40,450 nucleotides of DNA from Bacillota bacterium (GCA_023415305.1 JAEZKZ010000057.1:1-40450), one strand, 5' to 3'; counted from the stretch's first letter, positions 26,416 through 35,911 are shown. The notes: generated by a model from the letters alone, not told the origin. Numbers and translations: made by a program.

Positions 26416-28404
26416 TTATTTAACAGAAGCTTTATAAATAATTCTTTTAAAGTAGCTTTCCGAAACAATTCTGCTGAAAATCAACTGAAGAACAATGTAT
26501 ACTACTGCAATTTTTAAACTGGCACTCCAGAACTCCTTGTAAAGGTCATTTCCTCCCATTATTGACTGGATTATAAGCATAAGGCAGGCTCCCATAAATA
26601 AACCGAGTATAAGAGGAACATAAAATAGAAAACCGGTCTGGGTTTGTATGAATATTCTGAACTCCTTTCGCAAAATTCCAAGCTTTCTCAGCTGTGAATA
26701 TTTTTTGGCCATTTTATCGGTATTTTCATATTGCCGGAAAAGCAGTATCAGGATTGTTGCTGCGAAAAACAGAATACTTATAAAGTTGGTAACAAATACA
26801 AAGGTCGAATAGATGTGTTTCATTAAAGTATACGCTGCATAATCACCAAATACGTTAAAATGCTGAGCAAGGGGATTACTGTTATCTCTTAATTCATTCA
26901 GCTTCTTGAAAACAGACTCTGTTTTTCTCCATTTGTCTACTCTTATATCATGTATCGTCCCATTAAGGTTATTGTTAGAGCCTTCAAGCTCCTTATAATC
27001 TGCATCGTCTACAACTAATAAATATCTGTCAGCCAGAACAATTTCACTGCTGAAACTTTTATTTATCACAGTTCCCTTCATAACAAGCTTTTTGGATATA
27101 ACTCCATTTGTTATTTCAATTTCAGCGAGCTTGCTTTCCGGAGGAACAGCTAATGGATCTGCTGCAAGTATTTGTGCCTCACCTCTGACTACGGGAGATT
27201 TGTCACCTGTCATTGAATAAAGTGTGGATTTACTTATTATACAAACCGGAACAGCAGGTATGTCTTTAGTCAATTCTAAAACCGGAGTGCCAACTTCTGA
27301 CTGATTTGCACTTTCACTTTTATTTGCAAAAGTACATGGGTATTTGAAATGCTCTTTTAAGCCGGAACCACTTTCCCTGACAAGATCCTTCACATAACTA
27401 TCGTCGAATTTATTAACGCCCAAAGCTTCTACATAAGTTATTACCTGTTCGGGAGTCCTTTCAACAATATTTTCTGCTATACTCAGTAACGCAAAGGTCG
27501 ATGCTGAACACAAAAGAATCATCCCGCTTAATATACTTAGCAGGAAAAGTACCTTAGCATTCTTTTTTGATGTATATTTCAGTTCTGAAAGGCTAAGTAG
27601 ACTTCTGCCGTATAACTCCTTATTCTTTTTAACCAGACCTGAGAGAATACCGGTAATATGCGATATGACAAGGTACATTCCCACCATACCGGCCATTATG
27701 GACAGTATGATCGGTATTTTTTCCATGGCTATTTCTCTGGATACAGCCGCAGCAACAGAGGTTGCAGCAAAAACGGTCATCAATATTACTCCTGCAGCCG
27801 CAATGCCCCAATGAGATTGATCGGTATATTCCGACTCTCTGTCTGAGTTCATAAGCTTTCTTATATTCATTTTGCGCCTAGAAAGAATAGTCATGAGTAT
27901 GTTTACAACATATATCACAATAAATACGGCAGCTGTAAGAAAAAAGCTTCTATAATCCAGTACGAATTTTCCGTTTTCCTCTCCAATTAAATTCATATTG
28001 ATCATATATACCAGCCTGGAAAATACAGCTCCGATTGCTATTCCTGATACAATGGACGAAATGAGTACTACAAGGTCTTCAAGAATTATCAGTTTTGTTA
28101 TGTCTCCGTAAGTCATGCCCATGGTCATATAAAGACCGAATTCCTTTGATCTGCTCTTGTTCTTACTGCTATTGATATAGCTTATGAAACCAACAGAAAA
28201 TAAAGACAATATGACAACCATCATTGAGAATACATACTCCGCTCCCATACCTGCCTTTTCCATAAAATCACTGATTTCTTTGCTGAAGGTAAGATTGCAG
28301 AAGATGAAAAAAATAGAAATTGTGAAAGTACTGCAAAGAAAGAAGGCGATGTATTTGCGAATTCCGAATTTGAAATTCTTCCATATAATTCCATTAAATG
28401 TCAT
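26416..28404 (-). CDS. ABC transporter permease, BceB type
   Basis: The 662-residue FtsX-type permease has the family layout: an N-terminal helix, helices grouped up to about residue 320, a large extracellular domain (about 325-540) and three C-terminal helices. BceB proteins recognise cell-wall-active peptides bound to lipid intermediates and pass the signal to the kinase. ATG 28404 follows GGGGAGG; the frame runs back to 28434 within the ATPase gene without a ribosome site. The gene overlaps the ATPase gene by 11 bp. Confidence 0.92.
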   Translation of the reverse strand: MTFNGIIWKNFKFGIRKYIAFFLCSTFTISIFFIFCNLTFSKEISDFMEKAGMGAEYVFSMMVVILSLFSVGFISYINSSKNKSRSKEFGLYMTMGMTYGDITKLIILEDLVVLISSIVSGIAIGAVFSRLVYMINMNLIGEENGKFVLDYRSFFLTAAVFIVIYVVNILMTILSRRKMNIRKLMNSDRESEYTDQSHWGIAAAGVILMTVFAATSVAAAVSREIAMEKIPIILSIMAGMVGMYLVISHITGILSGLVKKNKELYGRSLLSLSELKYTSKKNAKVLFLLSILSGMILLCSASTFALLSIAENIVERTPEQVITYVEALGVNKFDDSYVKDLVRESGSGLKEHFKYPCTFANKSESANQSEVGTPVLELTKDIPAVPVCIISKSTLYSMTGDKSPVVRGEAQILAADPLAVPPESKLAEIEITNGVISKKLVMKGTVINKSFSSEIVLADRYLLVVDDADYKELEGSNNNLNGTIHDIRVDKWRKTESVFKKLNELRDNSNPLAQHFNVFGDYAAYTLMKHIYSTFVFVTNFISILFFAATILILLFRQYENTDKMAKKYSQLRKLGILRKEFRIFIQTQTGFLFYVPLILGLFMGACLMLIIQSIMGGNDLYKEFWSASLKIAVVYIVLQLIFSRIVSESYFKRIIYKASVK

Positions 28405-29164
28405 TATTATTCGCCTCCCCTTCCAACACAGCAAGGCTGTCTATTATTTTCTCGAAGAATTGGCTTCTGCTGCCGTCTCTGGTCTGTTCAAAACAAATTT
28501 GTCCGTCCCTGATGAAAATAATCCTTTTACAATAGCTGGCGGCGAAGGGGTCATGGGTAACCATTAAAATTGTAGCCTTCTCTTCCTCATTGATTCTCTC
28601 AAAGCAACCCATGACAGCTTTAGATGATTTCGAATCAATGTTTCCGGTAGGTTCATCTGCAAATACTACAGCAGGATTATTGACAAGGGCCCTTGCTACT
28701 GCAGCTCTTTGCTGTTGTCCACCCGATACATTATAGGGATGTTTGTCTGCTGCCTGCTCAATATCAAACAGTCTGATATATCTGTTTATTCTCTCCTCTA
28801 TATGGAGCATGGGCTTTTTATCAAGAATAAGTGGAAGCATTATATTCTCTTTCAGTGTAAGACTGTCCAGCAGATTGAATTCTTGAAACACAAAACCCAT
28901 TCTCCGCCTTCTGAAAAGAGCGAGCTCCTCAGCCTTCATTGAGAAGAGATCTTGGTTTTCTATTATTACATTACCGCTTGTTGGGACATCTATTCCACTA
29001 AGCATATTAAGCAGTGTGGTTTTCCCGCTGCCGGACGGTCCCATAACTCCAAGAAACTCACCTTCATGTATTGTAAGCTCTACGCCGTTCAAAGCATTTG
29101 TACTCTGCTTGTTTTTTTGGCCATAATATGTCTTAATAAGATTTTTTACTTCCATTAATACCAT
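28394..29164 (-). CDS. ABC transporter ATP-binding protein, BceA type
   Basis: The 256-residue MacB/BceA-class ATPase has Walker A GPSGSGKTT, signature NVSGGQQQRAAVARAL, Walker B VVFADEPTGNID and the switch His in MVTHD. The start at ATG 29164 follows GGAGGG by about 8 nt; earlier in-frame codons (to 29197) lack a ribosome site. It powers the permease encoded next. A 126-bp gap with an inverted repeat separates it from the kinase, so it may have its own inducible promoter. Confidence 0.95.
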   Translation of the reverse strand: MVLMEVKNLIKTYYGQKNKQSTNALNGVELTIHEGEFLGVMGPSGSGKTTLLNMLSGIDVPTSGNVIIENQDLFSMKAEELALFRRRRMGFVFQEFNLLDSLTLKENIMLPLILDKKPMLHIEERINRYIRLFDIEQAADKHPYNVSGGQQQRAAVARALVNNPAVVFADEPTGNIDSKSSKAVMGCFERINEEEKATILMVTHDPFAASYCKRIIFIRDGQICFEQTRDGSRSQFFEKIIDSLAVLEGEANNNDI

Positions 29165-29220
29165 TTGTATTCCCTCCGTTTGATTTCCTTTAACCAAATT
29201 ATAAAATTACGGAGAATAAA

Positions 29221-29270
29221 TATGTATTTAAAAAGCTTTCACAAGACTTACATTTTTGAAAGAATACATA
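29221..29270 (-). promoter_or_regulatory. Candidate response-regulator site before the ABC genes
   Basis: CTTTCA (29236-29241) and TGAAAG (29257-29262) are inverted copies, enclosed by TATGTATT (29221-29228) and AATACATA (29263-29270). The position upstream of the ABC transporter suits the BceR-type regulator encoded nearby. A TATAAT-like element lies toward 29200. Confidence 0.45.
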
Positions 29271-29290
29271 ATTACGTTGAGACTAAAATA

Positions 29291-30352
29291 TTAATTTGGA
29301 TTTATTATATTATAAATTATTGAAACTCTGGTACCCGAACCCGGTCGGGATTCCACAACCACCTCATGGCCTAGCCCCTGTGAAATAAGTTTTACTATGT
29401 ATAGACCTATTCCTGTTGCATTTTTCATCTTCCTCCCGTTTTCTCCAGTAAAGAAGGGGTCCATTATCCTTTGAAGGTCGTGGGCCGGAATTCCAATTCC
29501 ATAGTCAGTTATTGATAATATAATCCTTTTGTCTTTAATTTCAATTTCAAAATCAATTTTTTTCATTTTTTCGGAAGTATTTAAATTTGAAGTATCAGAA
29601 TACTTTATTGCGTTTGAAATTATCTGTTCCAGCATTACAGAATTCCATTTAGAATCGGTCACAATCTGAGCTTTTTGATTTCCGTTTGAAATTGTGTTGG
29701 GCCTGACATTATTATAAATAAAGCTCCTCTTTTTACTGTTAATAATTCTGGATAATTCTGAACATAAATCAACAGCCGCCGGTTTATAATCCTTGTTAAA
29801 TTCGTTAATACGCAGATAATCCAGTAGGTTGTTCAGCATTTCAAGCTGTCTTTGGTTTTCTTCTGAAATATCCCTGATAGTGCCGTTCAATAAGCCTTCA
29901 TCTTCATTTTCATAAATCGTTTCGGGTATATTCTGAAGGGCAAGATTAATAACTGTTACAGGAGTTTTCATGGCGTGGATAAATTGTGATATAAATCTTA
30001 GGAATTCAAGGTTTTTCTGTTTTTCTTCATTTAGCTTTACGTTATAATGCTTGTGGATTTTTATAAGAGTTGAGTTTACTTTTTTTATATAGTTCCTGTT
30101 GGAGTATACCTCATCCGGCAAATTTACTTCTCCTATGTCACAAATGCGCATAAGCTTCCGGTATGAATAATACTGTACCAGTAAAAAAGGGCCGAAAATA
30201 ACACCGGAAAGCAGACAGGGATAAATCCATTCCCTGCTGCCCAGAGATAAGTTAAAGAAAAGTATAATAACTACAGTATTTATAATAAAAATCAGCAGAA
30301 GGGAGAGCTTATCTTTAAGGAAACTATAAACAATAGACAATTCCTGTTTCAT
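29291..30352 (-). CDS. Intramembrane-sensing histidine kinase, BceS type
   Basis: The 353-residue kinase has two N-terminal membrane helices (about 15-35 and 42-62) with almost no loop between them, the hallmark of kinases that sense through an ABC transporter. The phospho-acceptor is His126 in QFIHAMKTPVTV, followed by ATP-binding N-box (EQIISNAIKYS) and G-boxes (DYGIGIP, GIGLYIVK). ATG 30352 overlaps the regulator stop by 4 bp. Confidence 0.93.
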   Translation of the reverse strand: MKQELSIVYSFLKDKLSLLLIFIINTVVIILFFNLSLGSREWIYPCLLSGVIFGPFLLVQYYSYRKLMRICDIGEVNLPDEVYSNRNYIKKVNSTLIKIHKHYNVKLNEEKQKNLEFLRFISQFIHAMKTPVTVINLALQNIPETIYENEDEGLLNGTIRDISEENQRQLEMLNNLLDYLRINEFNKDYKPAAVDLCSELSRIINSKKRSFIYNNVRPNTISNGNQKAQIVTDSKWNSVMLEQIISNAIKYSDTSNLNTSEKMKKIDFEIEIKDKRIILSITDYGIGIPAHDLQRIMDPFFTGENGRKMKNATGIGLYIVKLISQGLGHEVVVESRPGSGTRVSIIYNIINPN

Positions 30353-31062
30353 GTGCCTTCGCCTTCCTTCTTACGGGATAAAGCTTCCATATCAAGATAG
30401 TAACCTGTTCCCCGCTTAACCTTAATTGGATTGAAAAAACCAAGTTCTTCAAGTCGAGACTTCAGTCGGGTAATATTTACCGAGAGGGTATTTTCTTCAA
30501 CAAAGGTTACATCATCCCATAGTTCTTCGAAGAGTTCCTCTCTGAGAACTACCTTACCGGGTTTCTCCATCAACTTTTTAATCAGTTTGTACTCGTTTTT
30601 AGACAGAACAACCAGCTGAGAACCTCTCTTGATAGTGAGTTTTTCAGTATCAAGTTCAAGCTCGCCGGCTCTGATTACTGAATCAGTAAAATTATTTAAT
30701 GCCTGACTTCTTCTCAGAAGAGCTCTCATTTTTGCAATGAGAAGCTCCAGGTCAAAAGGCTTGGTTATATAATCATCAGCGCCGAATTCAATGCCCATCA
30801 CCTGTTCACTGCTGCTGTTCCGTGCCGATATTATAATTATTGGGGTATTGGAAATACGCCTCATATATCTTACGAAGTAAAAACCATCCAGATACGGAAG
30901 ATTAATATCCAAAAGGACTATATCAGCACCTGATTGTTCAAACTGCTTTTCAACATTTTTAAAATCAGTTACCTTATCAACCACATAATTATATTTGGTC
31001 AGCATGTCAATTACTAAGGTCGACAGTTTCAGATCATCCTCCACAAGGAATACCTTCGGCAT
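30349..31062 (-). CDS. OmpR-family response regulator, BceR type
   Basis: The 237-residue regulator has a receiver domain with phospho-acceptor Asp52 (VLLDINLPYLDG), acidic pair EDD and Lys101, then a winged-helix DNA-binding domain (ENTLSVNITRLKSRLEE, VKRGTGYYL). It is expected to activate the ABC genes just downstream when the permease/kinase pair meets peptide. It starts the four-gene module; GAGGTG precedes the ATG. Confidence 0.94.
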   Translation of the reverse strand: MPKVFLVEDDLKLSTLVIDMLTKYNYVVDKVTDFKNVEKQFEQSGADIVLLDINLPYLDGFYFVRYMRRISNTPIIIISARNSSSEQVMGIEFGADDYITKPFDLELLIAKMRALLRRSQALNNFTDSVIRAGELELDTEKLTIKRGSQLVVLSKNEYKLIKKLMEKPGKVVLREELFEELWDDVTFVEENTLSVNITRLKSRLEELGFFNPIKVKRGTGYYLDMEALSRKKEGEGT

Positions 31063-31166
31063 AAAACACCTCTAACTTGTCATTTCATAAACGTTTATAC
31101 AGCTCTTATGCATTCAATTCTACATTTCCTAATACGGGGTAATAAGTATTAAGTACATTAAGCTAT

Positions 31167-34160
31167 TTATCTTGTATTTTTCTTTGCCCAGTTTTCTATA
31201 GCCTTTCCTAGGGTATTCCCTATCTGAACCTGATTATCATAGCTTGCAAGCCACTGATATTCCGCAGGATTGGACATAAAGCCACCTTCTATCAGTATTG
31301 CAGGAGATTGAGTTACAGTACATACCGACAAGCTCTGCCACCTGAAGCCGCCATCCTTGCGTTGAAGGTCAGCTACTAATGAATCCTTGACAAAGCCTGC
31401 AGCAGCTTTGGAGCTGTCCTTCGAATAAAGTACCAGAAGCCCTGTATGCTTGGTGTAATCTGCAGTCACATCCATGGAATTATTATGTATGGACACCGCA
31501 ATATCGGGCTTTTCCCTTCTTATCATATTTGCTCTTTCAGAAAGACTGACAGTCTTATCACTTGTTCTTGTCATAATAACCGCAGCACCCAAGTTTTGCA
31601 GATAATTCTTGGTATTCAGGGTAATAGCAAGATTGATCTGTTTTTCGTAAAGACCATACTTACCCAAAGGTCCAATTGCACCCGATTCACTTCCTCCATG
31701 CCCCGCATCAAGTAAAACCTTCAAGCCCGTTAAAGGCTTGCTGCCGGTACCAGAAATTTTGGGTGCATTCTTCAGAGATAGTACAAGTGAGCCGTTTTTG
31801 TATGCAGCGTAATAACCGAAGTAATTGTCCTCTGACTTTAAGTTGAAGGTATATTGGGCGGTACCATTCAAATTACTATAGCCTATGGATTTAAAAACTG
31901 ATGCCCCCGGTACTGCTGCAGCGGTACCTATCCCCTTTGTATTATAAATATTCAGTACTACTTTTGAAGATGATACATCAATCCCAAATACAGCATTAAC
32001 AGGCATCTTAAAAGTAATGTCAGTATAGCTTCCATTATCTTTTAGTGATATTGCACTGATCTTGTTCGCTGCAAGTGCTTTGTCATTTACTACCTTTACA
32101 TACCTGCTATCTGTCCAGACCCCGCTTTGCAGCAGGTAATATCCGTTTTGTTCCCCTACAATATTATCTACCGCTCCGTTTATCAGCGGTGTAACTCTTG
32201 TAAAGTCGGTTGAAGGTCCTGACCTTGCTACAGCCTCTGCCTCAGAAGTACTAATCACAGCATATTTACTATATTTATCTGATTGAATACTCAAGGTATT
32301 GCTCTGCTTACTGGTTATCCTCTGTCCTTTGTACTCCATAACATATACAGGTTTATCAAGCTTAAGTATTCTTTCGTTACCGGGGACCGCAGGCATTACA
32401 AAGGTTCCCTTGTATCTTGCAGGCACGATGGTTCCTCCGTTTGAATCCATATCACCTGAATTTGTTAATTGAACCTTATGCTTTCCCATTTCGACCCATA
32501 CTGTTGCTCCGGTAGGCGCAACACAGGAAAAATCAACCTTTTGTCCGGTTTTCAGGGTCATATTTGCAGTAGGGCTAAAGAAGCCCCCTCTGAATTCAGC
32601 CTTGTTCATCCGGTATGGAGTTGAAGCTGCACTTGCTTTTCGAGTTATTTTTAATACGGTCTCTTTATCTTTATGCTTAAATACAAGTGTATTTTCCCCA
32701 ACCGTAAGCTCTTGATATATAGCAAAATATCCATCTTCGGAAGGTGTAATCTGATTTCCGTTTAAATACAGCGGCTGTCCCGGGTCACAGCTTCCCATAA
32801 TGCTAACCTTTGAGGATGAGGTTTTATACCCGTTATCAGGTGCAGCTATAACCAGCTGGCGATCTTCTGGTACAGGACTTCCCGGATCCCTGCCGGCCAC
32901 ATAAATCCCTCTGAGTTTTTCCTTGACACCTAAACTATTAGCTTTCAGTTTGGAGTAACCATAGAAGATACTCCCGCTGACTGCTTTACTTTCTCTGTTC
33001 ATAGCAATCTGTTTTGGTATCTGAAGGGGATCCAGCCATTCGTTGGCTTGTGAGGTGTCATTTATTTTGTAAGCAGCATGTCCCACATATAATTTAACTT
33101 TACTATTGCTGCATACGTTTTTCCACCAGTCAAGCAAAACTGAATAATCAGCTACCTTAAAGCCGATATTCCAGTATATCTGCGGTGCTATATAATCCAA
33201 ATAAGCTTCCTTTACCCATTTCTTTGTATCGGCATAGTGATCGTAATAGGTTGAAATTCCCCCCTGAGTGTCTGACCCTTCAGAATTTTTGTCCTTGTTG
33301 GACCATATTGCAAAAGGACTGATTCCGAACTGTACATCAGGTTTTATAGCTTTAACAGTGTCATATGTACTCTTAACAAGGGTATCAATATTATTTCTTC
33401 TCCAATCGTCCTTGTTTTTGAATGAGCCTTTATACTTAGCATACGACTTTTTGTCGTCAAAATCCTTACCCTTTAACTCACTTTTTGCAGGGTAAAAATA
33501 GTCATCAAAGTGTATACCGTCCACATCATAGTTGTTAAGAATTTCAGCCACTCCATCAGTAATCAGCTTTATGGCCTCAGGGTATCCCGGATCAAGATAT
33601 AGCTTCCCGTTGGCATCGGCAACAACTGCATCCGGAATCTTTCTGGCCGGATGGTTGGCAGATAAAACATTTATGCCTTTGTCAGTTTTTGAAGTTGTTC
33701 CCATGGAGAGTCTCAGTGGGTTCAGCCATGCATGTATCTTAATTCCCTTTTTATGCCCCTGCTCTATTATGTACGCTAACGGATCAAAATCCTTATCATT
33801 GGCTTTTCCCTGTTTCCCTGTCAGGTATGCTGACCATGGGAAAATAGATGATTTATACAATGCATCTCCCGTTGGACGAACCTGAAAGAATATAGAATTG
33901 AGTCCCATGTATTGAGCATTTTCTATTATCGCATCAAGCTCTTTCATTTGCTGCTCCGCACTTAGCCCGGGCTTGGAGGGAAAGTCAATATTACCTACCG
34001 TCGCAATCCATACTCCACGCAGTTCTTCAGCTTCCGGCAATTCCTGTGCATTTGCCACACTTCCCCGGTACTCGGGTTCTGTATAAACCCTTGATCCTAT
34101 AATTGGGAAAAGCATTAAAATCACAAGTAAAAGACAAACTACTCCCGCTTTTTTCTTCAT
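31167..34160 (-). CDS. Secreted GHL10 glycosidase-like / N-acetylmuramoyl-L-alanine amidase fusion
   Basis: The 997-residue protein has a signal peptide (residues 1 to about 26) and a GHL10/DUF187 TIM-barrel (about 45-420: ELRGVWIATV, FFQVRPTGDALY, VDGIHFDDYFYP, APQIYWNIGF). A stretch of beta-sandwich modules follows, then an SH3b-like module (ARSGPSTDFTRV), an AMIN-like module and a C-terminal Amidase_3 domain. The zinc-site signatures are present: LDAGHGG (His821), YEKQINLA, SIHNNS (His892) and ILIEGGFMSN. It should cut peptides from muramic acid and perhaps bind or cleave glycans in the wall. GGGGGT precedes ATG 34160. Confidence 0.92.
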   Translation of the reverse strand: MKKKAGVVCLLLVILMLFPIIGSRVYTEPEYRGSVANAQELPEAEELRGVWIATVGNIDFPSKPGLSAEQQMKELDAIIENAQYMGLNSIFFQVRPTGDALYKSSIFPWSAYLTGKQGKANDKDFDPLAYIIEQGHKKGIKIHAWLNPLRLSMGTTSKTDKGINVLSANHPARKIPDAVVADANGKLYLDPGYPEAIKLITDGVAEILNNYDVDGIHFDDYFYPAKSELKGKDFDDKKSYAKYKGSFKNKDDWRRNNIDTLVKSTYDTVKAIKPDVQFGISPFAIWSNKDKNSEGSDTQGGISTYYDHYADTKKWVKEAYLDYIAPQIYWNIGFKVADYSVLLDWWKNVCSNSKVKLYVGHAAYKINDTSQANEWLDPLQIPKQIAMNRESKAVSGSIFYGYSKLKANSLGVKEKLRGIYVAGRDPGSPVPEDRQLVIAAPDNGYKTSSSKVSIMGSCDPGQPLYLNGNQITPSEDGYFAIYQELTVGENTLVFKHKDKETVLKITRKASAASTPYRMNKAEFRGGFFSPTANMTLKTGQKVDFSCVAPTGATVWVEMGKHKVQLTNSGDMDSNGGTIVPARYKGTFVMPAVPGNERILKLDKPVYVMEYKGQRITSKQSNTLSIQSDKYSKYAVISTSEAEAVARSGPSTDFTRVTPLINGAVDNIVGEQNGYYLLQSGVWTDSRYVKVVNDKALAANKISAISLKDNGSYTDITFKMPVNAVFGIDVSSSKVVLNIYNTKGIGTAAAVPGASVFKSIGYSNLNGTAQYTFNLKSEDNYFGYYAAYKNGSLVLSLKNAPKISGTGSKPLTGLKVLLDAGHGGSESGAIGPLGKYGLYEKQINLAITLNTKNYLQNLGAAVIMTRTSDKTVSLSERANMIRREKPDIAVSIHNNSMDVTADYTKHTGLLVLYSKDSSKAAAGFVKDSLVADLQRKDGGFRWQSLSVCTVTQSPAILIEGGFMSNPAEYQWLASYDNQVQIGNTLGKAIENWAKKNTR

Positions 34161-34293
34161 TTTTTACCCCCACATCTATAAAAAAAGTCAATAAATTAGA
34201 AATTTTATCTAAAAATACATTTCTATTATTAATATAAATCATTTTGACCTGATATCTCAACAAATCTCGGCATTTTTAATATTTTCTTAATAA

Positions 34294-34384
34294 TTGGAGG
34301 TTGGGGGTAAGAAGTTAGAAGTTTGATGTTGGAGGTTGGAAGTTGGAAGTTGGAAGTTGGAGGTTAGAGGTTGGATATTCGAGG
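34294..34384. repeat. Heptanucleotide tandem repeat, 13 units
   Basis: Thirteen successive 7-bp units in perfect register follow the pattern TTGGAGG / TTGGAAG. The core at 34329-34370 has six near-identical units, and flanking units are degenerate. The plus strand is G-rich. It lies immediately downstream (minus-strand sense) of the structured RNA and upstream of the amidase fusion gene. Confidence 0.9.
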
Positions 34385-34399
34385 TATCGTATTGTCTTA

Positions 34400-34637
34400 C
34401 AATTTACGCGAGTACACCTTTGAAACAATGGGAAGCACGGTTAAAAGCAACTGCCATCGTTGTTGGCAAAGAACAGGCCGTTTACCGACAAAGTGACAGG
34501 AGGTCACATTGAGTCCAAGAGCCACATGGATGCGGCTTGTTGGACGACGGTTATACGGCCTGTGATGCACCTTACAAAGATGTGTAGCTTTCTTTGTATG
34601 CAATCCTAAATACAAGTTTATGTGATTTACCAATACA
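34400..34637 (-). ncRNA. Structured noncoding RNA, possibly raiA-class
   Basis: Nested perfect helices define a compact fold. An outer helix pairs 34575-34586 with 34413-34422, and an 8-bp helix pairs 34555-34562 with 34474-34481 (ACGGCCTG class). Inside are two hairpins: 34493-34507 (GTGAC/GTCAC, 5-nt loop) and 34513-34545 (GTCCAA/TTGGAC plus AGCC/GGCT). No credible protein frame spans it. A strong minus-strand promoter just upstream sets the orientation. The size of about 200-240 nt and a clostridial host fit the raiA RNA, but I cannot verify the family without a covariance search. Its 3' end is not obvious. Confidence 0.72.
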
Positions 34638-34642
34638 TTTCC

Positions 34643-34671
34643 ATATTACATTTTGGAAATTAGCATGTCAA
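34643..34671 (-). promoter_or_regulatory. Promoter of the structured RNA
   Basis: On the minus strand a consensus TTGACA (34666-34671) is exactly 17 bp from TAATAT (34643-34648). Transcription should start near 34636, at the upstream edge of the folded RNA. Confidence 0.8.
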
Positions 34672-34763
34672 CACAATTGCAATTGTATTCAGTAACCTGT
34701 GAGGCTGCGTTTAGCAACCGGAGGCACTTGTTAACGTAAGTATTGGCAGATTATTTTTACGCG

Positions 34764-34795
34764 AAAAAACAGCTCTCAAATTTGAGAGCTGTTTT
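34764..34795 (-). terminator. Terminator of fba
   Basis: A 30-bp perfect palindrome (AAAACAGCTCTCAAA and its inverse, 34766-34795) ends in six T on the minus strand. On the plus strand TTTT follows as well, so it may act both ways. Confidence 0.9.
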
Positions 34796-34830
34796 AAAAA
34801 TATTTTAATTTAGAATATATTAAATTCCAA

Positions 34831-35766
34831 TTAAGCCTTACCGTCGCAGCCGAGAACATTTACCATCTTATTCTTAACAAGTTCCTTTATAGCAGCTCTA
34901 GCTGGTGACAAATATTGTCTTGGGTCGAAGTGACTTGGATTTTCAGCAAAATACTTTCTGATAGTTCCAGTCATAGCAAGTCTTAAGTCTGAATCAATGT
35001 TGATTTTGCAAACAGCCATTTTAGCAGCTTGACGAAGCATATCTTCAGGAATACCTATTGCATCAGGCATTTTACCGCCATTGTTATTTACCATTTCTAC
35101 AAACTCTGGAATAACTGAGGATGCACCGTGAAGAACTATCGGGAACTGAGGAAGTCTCTTTTCAATTTCTTCCAAAATATCAAATCTGAGCTTTGGTTTT
35201 TGACCTGGCTTGAATTTGAATGCACCGTGGCTGGTTCCAATTGCTATTGCAAGTGAATCAACACCAGTCTTAGTAACAAATTCTTCAACCTGAGCAGGAT
35301 TAGTGTAAGCAGCATCAGCATCTGACACGTTAACATCATCTTCAACACCTGCAAGTCTTCCTAACTCACCTTCTACAACTACGCCTCTTTCGTGAGCGTA
35401 ATCAACAACCTTCTTAGTTAACGCAATATTGTCCTCGAATGAGTGATGTGAACCGTCGATCATTACTGATGTAAAGCCACCGTCAATACATGACTTACAA
35501 AGTTCGAATGTATCACCGTGGTCAAGGTGTAAGCAGATAGGAAGATTTGTTTCAATAATTGCTGCTTCAACCAACTTCATAAGGTAAGTGTGGTTTGCAT
35601 ACTTTCTTGCTCCTGAAGAAACTTGAAGAATAAGTGGAGCATTTACTTCTTTAGCTGCTTCAGTAATACCCTGTACTATCTCCATGTTATTTACATTGAA
35701 AGCACCTATAGCGTATCCGCCTTCATAAGCTTTCTTAAACATTTCTGTAGAAGTTACTAATGCCAT
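34831..35766 (-). CDS. fba: Class II fructose-1,6-bisphosphate aldolase
   Basis: This zinc-dependent glycolytic aldolase splits fructose-1,6-bisphosphate. The 311-residue protein has the metal motif CLHLDHGD, SVMIDGSH, VEGELG, the Zn-ligand region AIGTSHGAFKF and VLHGASS, and NIDSDLRLAMT near the end. AAAGGAGTG precedes ATG 35766. It is divergent from the PPi-type phosphofructokinase gene that makes its substrate, and ends in a palindromic terminator. Codon choice looks like that of a highly expressed gene. Confidence 0.97.
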   Translation of the reverse strand: MALVTSTEMFKKAYEGGYAIGAFNVNNMEIVQGITEAAKEVNAPLILQVSSGARKYANHTYLMKLVEAAIIETNLPICLHLDHGDTFELCKSCIDGGFTSVMIDGSHHSFEDNIALTKKVVDYAHERGVVVEGELGRLAGVEDDVNVSDADAAYTNPAQVEEFVTKTGVDSLAIAIGTSHGAFKFKPGQKPKLRFDILEEIEKRLPQFPIVLHGASSVIPEFVEMVNNNGGKMPDAIGIPEDMLRQAAKMAVCKINIDSDLRLAMTGTIRKYFAENPSHFDPRQYLSPARAAIKELVKNKMVNVLGCDGKA

Positions 35767-35911
35767 TTTTAATGCACTCCTTTTAATTTTTATTTTATTA
35801 ATTTTTTTCCTATAACCCTCAATTTTCAGAACCTTCGTCTTAACTTCAGCCCTAAAACTTTGAATTCCATTTTATAACGCATATATCCGGATAAAATCTT
35901 TCACCGTTACT

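Noticed and set aside
34027..34263. 78-codon ORF overlapping the amidase gene start
   Set aside because: It is out of frame with the signal peptide and has no ribosome site.
34294..34384. CRISPR array
   Set aside because: Units are 7 bp with no spacers and no cas genes nearby.
34397..34633. 78-codon minus-strand ORF across the structured RNA
   Set aside because: It starts with TTG at the predicted transcript start, has no ribosome site, and its text is unlike any protein; the paired helices explain the sequence better.
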